From contig JAKAMS010000095.1 of assembly GCA_021812745.1 (NCBI GenBank), positions 1-8,515 on the forward strand: a stretch of 8,515 nt of DNA, given 5' to 3'. The DNA comes from Bacteroidota bacterium. Its GTDB lineage: Bacteria > Bacteroidota > Ignavibacteria > Ignavibacteriales > Melioribacteraceae. Under the pieces are notes generated by a model, which was not told the DNA's origin, ran no database searches, and was given only the letters and a program-made list of their open reading frames with translations. Below are positions 7,385 through 8,515 of the stretch, one piece after another (the stretch's first letter is position 1; every line of letters begins with the position of its first letter). The translations under genes and the position numbers were made by a program.

Positions 7385-7936
7385 ATGGAAATGAATTCTC
7401 TCGGTCTTATTGAAATGACAAGTATTGCGGCTGGTATGCAAGCGGCAGATATTATGTTAAAGACATCTCAAGTTGAATTAATTCTTTCTCGTACAATTTG
7501 TTCGGGAAAATATATTGTTCTTATCGGCGGCGATGTTGCTGCCGTTCAATCATCAGTTGATGCTGCCGCAAATCAAATTGACTTTGCGGTTATAGATACT
7601 TTCGTAATTCCAAATGTTCATCCGGATATTTTCCCTGCACTATCCGGGCATTCAAATGTAGCTCTGCTCGAAGCCCTTGGAATTATTGAATCTTTTTCTG
7701 TTGCTTCACTAATAGAAGGTGCCGATGCCGCAGTTAAAGCAGCCAATGTCAGAATAATAGAAATACGTTTAGCTATGGCTCTCGGAGGAAAGGCGTTCTG
7801 TACTTTAACCGGAGAAGTTGCCGCAGTTACAAGCGCCGTAGAATCCGGTGCAAAAGTTATTGCCGATAAAGGTTTGCTTGTAAATAAAATTGTTATTGCT
7901 CAACCTCGCCCGGAATTATTGAGTGAGATGATCTAA
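7385..7936 (+). CDS. pduT: PduT-like tandem-domain BMC shell protein (trimer, Fe-S type)
   Basis: A 183-residue shell protein, the length of PduT, made of two fused BMC domains: domain 1 at about 4-90 (LGLIEMTSIAAGMQAAD) and domain 2 at about 95-180 (ALGIIESFSVASLIEGADAAVKAANV). Such BMC-T proteins form trimers that take a hexagonal place in the facets of a microcompartment. Domain 1 keeps Cys39 in TICSGK. In PduT the equivalent Cys38 (TICPGK) from each of three subunits holds a [4Fe-4S] cluster at the pore; a second cysteine, C139, lies in domain 2. The HP(D/S)-(I/V)-PA-SG segment joining the domains is also PduT-like. It follows its redox partner PduS by 56 bp. No single-domain hexamer or vertex (EutN/PduN-type) gene is present here, so this protein alone cannot make a closed shell. 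Assignment rests on whole-length resemblance and the conserved cysteine. Confidence 0.9.
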   Translation: MEMNSLGLIEMTSIAAGMQAADIMLKTSQVELILSRTICSGKYIVLIGGDVAAVQSSVDAAANQIDFAVIDTFVIPNVHPDIFPALSGHSNVALLEALGIIESFSVASLIEGADAAVKAANVRIIEIRLAMALGGKAFCTLTGEVAAVTSAVESGAKVIADKGLLVNKIVIAQPRPELLSEMI

Positions 7937-7994
7937 ATAATCTCTTTATTTGTTCCTGCTAGAGAACTTCAAGCTATTTAACTCAAAACCAACT

Positions 7995-8515
7995 ATGAAA
8001 ATGAAACATCTTATTTTACTGTTAACACTTATTTCTCTTTTTAATAATGATATTTTTTCGCAGAAAATTGAAAAACCAAAATTAGTAGTTGGAATTGTAG
8101 TTGATCAAATGCGGTTTGATTACCTATACCGGTTTAATCCATATTTTGGAAAGAATGGTTTTAACCGTTTGATGAGCGAAGGATCAAATTTTACTTTTGC
8201 TCATTTCAACTATTCACCAACTAATACAGCTCCCGGTCATGCTTCTATTTATACTGGCTCAACTCCTTTTTTCCATGGGGTTATTGCAAACGATTGGTAC
8301 GATAAAGTAAAAAATAAGATGATCTACTGCGTAAATGATACTACAGTAAAAAGTGTCGGCAGTAATGATCAAGAAGGAGAGATGTCTCCAAAAAATCTTT
8401 TGGCTACAACAATTACAGATCAATTGAAGCTTTCGAATAATAACGCTTCAAAAGTTATTTCAATATCACTGAAAAACCGCGGTGCTGTTCTGCCTGGCGG
8501 GCATTGTGCAAATGC
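7995..8515 (+). CDS. pafA: PafA-type alkaline phosphatase, 5' part (runs off the window)
   Basis: The first 173 complete codons of an exported alkaline phosphatase-superfamily enzyme. A signal peptide occupies about 1-22 (MKMKHLILLL start, cleavage probably before Q23), so it acts in the periplasm or at the surface, releasing phosphate from monoesters. Residues matching the PafA active site are present: D37 in VVDQMRFDYLY (zinc ligand), nucleophile T78 in NTAPGH, N99 in ANDWYD, and the K160-x-R162 pair in SLKNRGAVLP. The K-x-R pair separates PafA-like monoesterases from NPP-type phosphodiesterases. The remaining zinc ligands lie beyond the window. No Shine-Dalgarno sequence precedes the ATG; a second ATG at 8001 is an alternative start. 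The 58-base gap after pduT holds no convincing terminator and only a 7/8 match to the -7 box (TTTATTTG, 7945-7952), so read-through from pduT is possible. Confidence 0.9.
   Translation, partial: MKMKHLILLLTLISLFNNDIFSQKIEKPKLVVGIVVDQMRFDYLYRFNPYFGKNGFNRLMSEGSNFTFAHFNYSPTNTAPGHASIYTGSTPFFHGVIANDWYDKVKNKMIYCVNDTTVKSVGSNDQEGEMSPKNLLATTITDQLKLSNNNASKVISISLKNRGAVLPGGHCAN

Noticed and set aside
7945..7952. TTTATTTG as a -7 promoter box for pafA
   Set aside because: Mismatch at the conserved second-position A, and the nearest TTG (7919-7921) is 23 bases away. Too weak to list as a promoter.
7941..7967. Possible terminator after the pduT-like gene (TCTCT/AGAGA or GTTC/GAAC pairings)
   Set aside because: Stems of only 4-5 bp with long loops and no T-run afterwards; not a credible intrinsic terminator.

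Overview
The window is about 8.5 kb of AT-rich bacterial DNA, densely packed with genes all on the + strand. Several features point to the Bacteroidota/Ignavibacteriota/Chlorobiota branch: a TAnnTTTG-type promoter box upstream of the first gene, weak or absent Shine-Dalgarno sequences at several genes, a secreted M64 peptidase with its Bacteroidota-type N-terminal domain, and a PafA-type alkaline phosphatase. Ignavibacteria is my best guess, from gene content only. Placement at class level is inference.

Layout. Bases 1-99 hold a promoter and leader for clpC (100-2604), a complete Hsp100 unfoldase. Next come a pterin-4a-carbinolamine dehydratase-like protein (2623-2907) and, overlapping it by 4 bp, pyrE orotate phosphoribosyltransferase (2904-3482). 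A secreted M64 'IgA peptidase' family metalloprotease follows (3502-4770), then 7 bp later an RsbU/SpoIIE-type PP2C phosphatase with a probable GAF-like sensor domain (4778-6013). One base after its stop begins a full-length PduS-like flavin/iron-sulfur protein (6015-7328). A PduT-like tandem-BMC shell protein (7385-7936) comes next. The window ends inside a pafA-like alkaline phosphatase gene (7995 to beyond 8515).

How they fit together. The first five genes look like housekeeping or surface functions strung together by short gaps. The notable part is 6015-7936: the electron-transfer pair of a bacterial microcompartment (BMC). PduS carries flavin and two [4Fe-4S] clusters, and PduT is the shell trimer that carries a [4Fe-4S] cluster at its pore. 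They are present without any other shell protein, vertex protein or encapsulated enzyme in the window. PduS is almost fused translationally to a serine phosphatase gene. PduT is separated from PduS by a gap containing a perfect 9-bp inverted repeat whose 12-base centre holds a perfect TAnnTTTG box. This looks like a satellite BMC redox module with its own regulatory site, presumably serving a compartment encoded elsewhere in the genome.

A second item of interest is a terminator-like hairpin with a six-T run inside the start of pyrE, just after the overlap with the preceding gene. I saw no RNA genes, CRISPR array or insertion sequence, and there is no gene-free stretch longer than about 100 bases.
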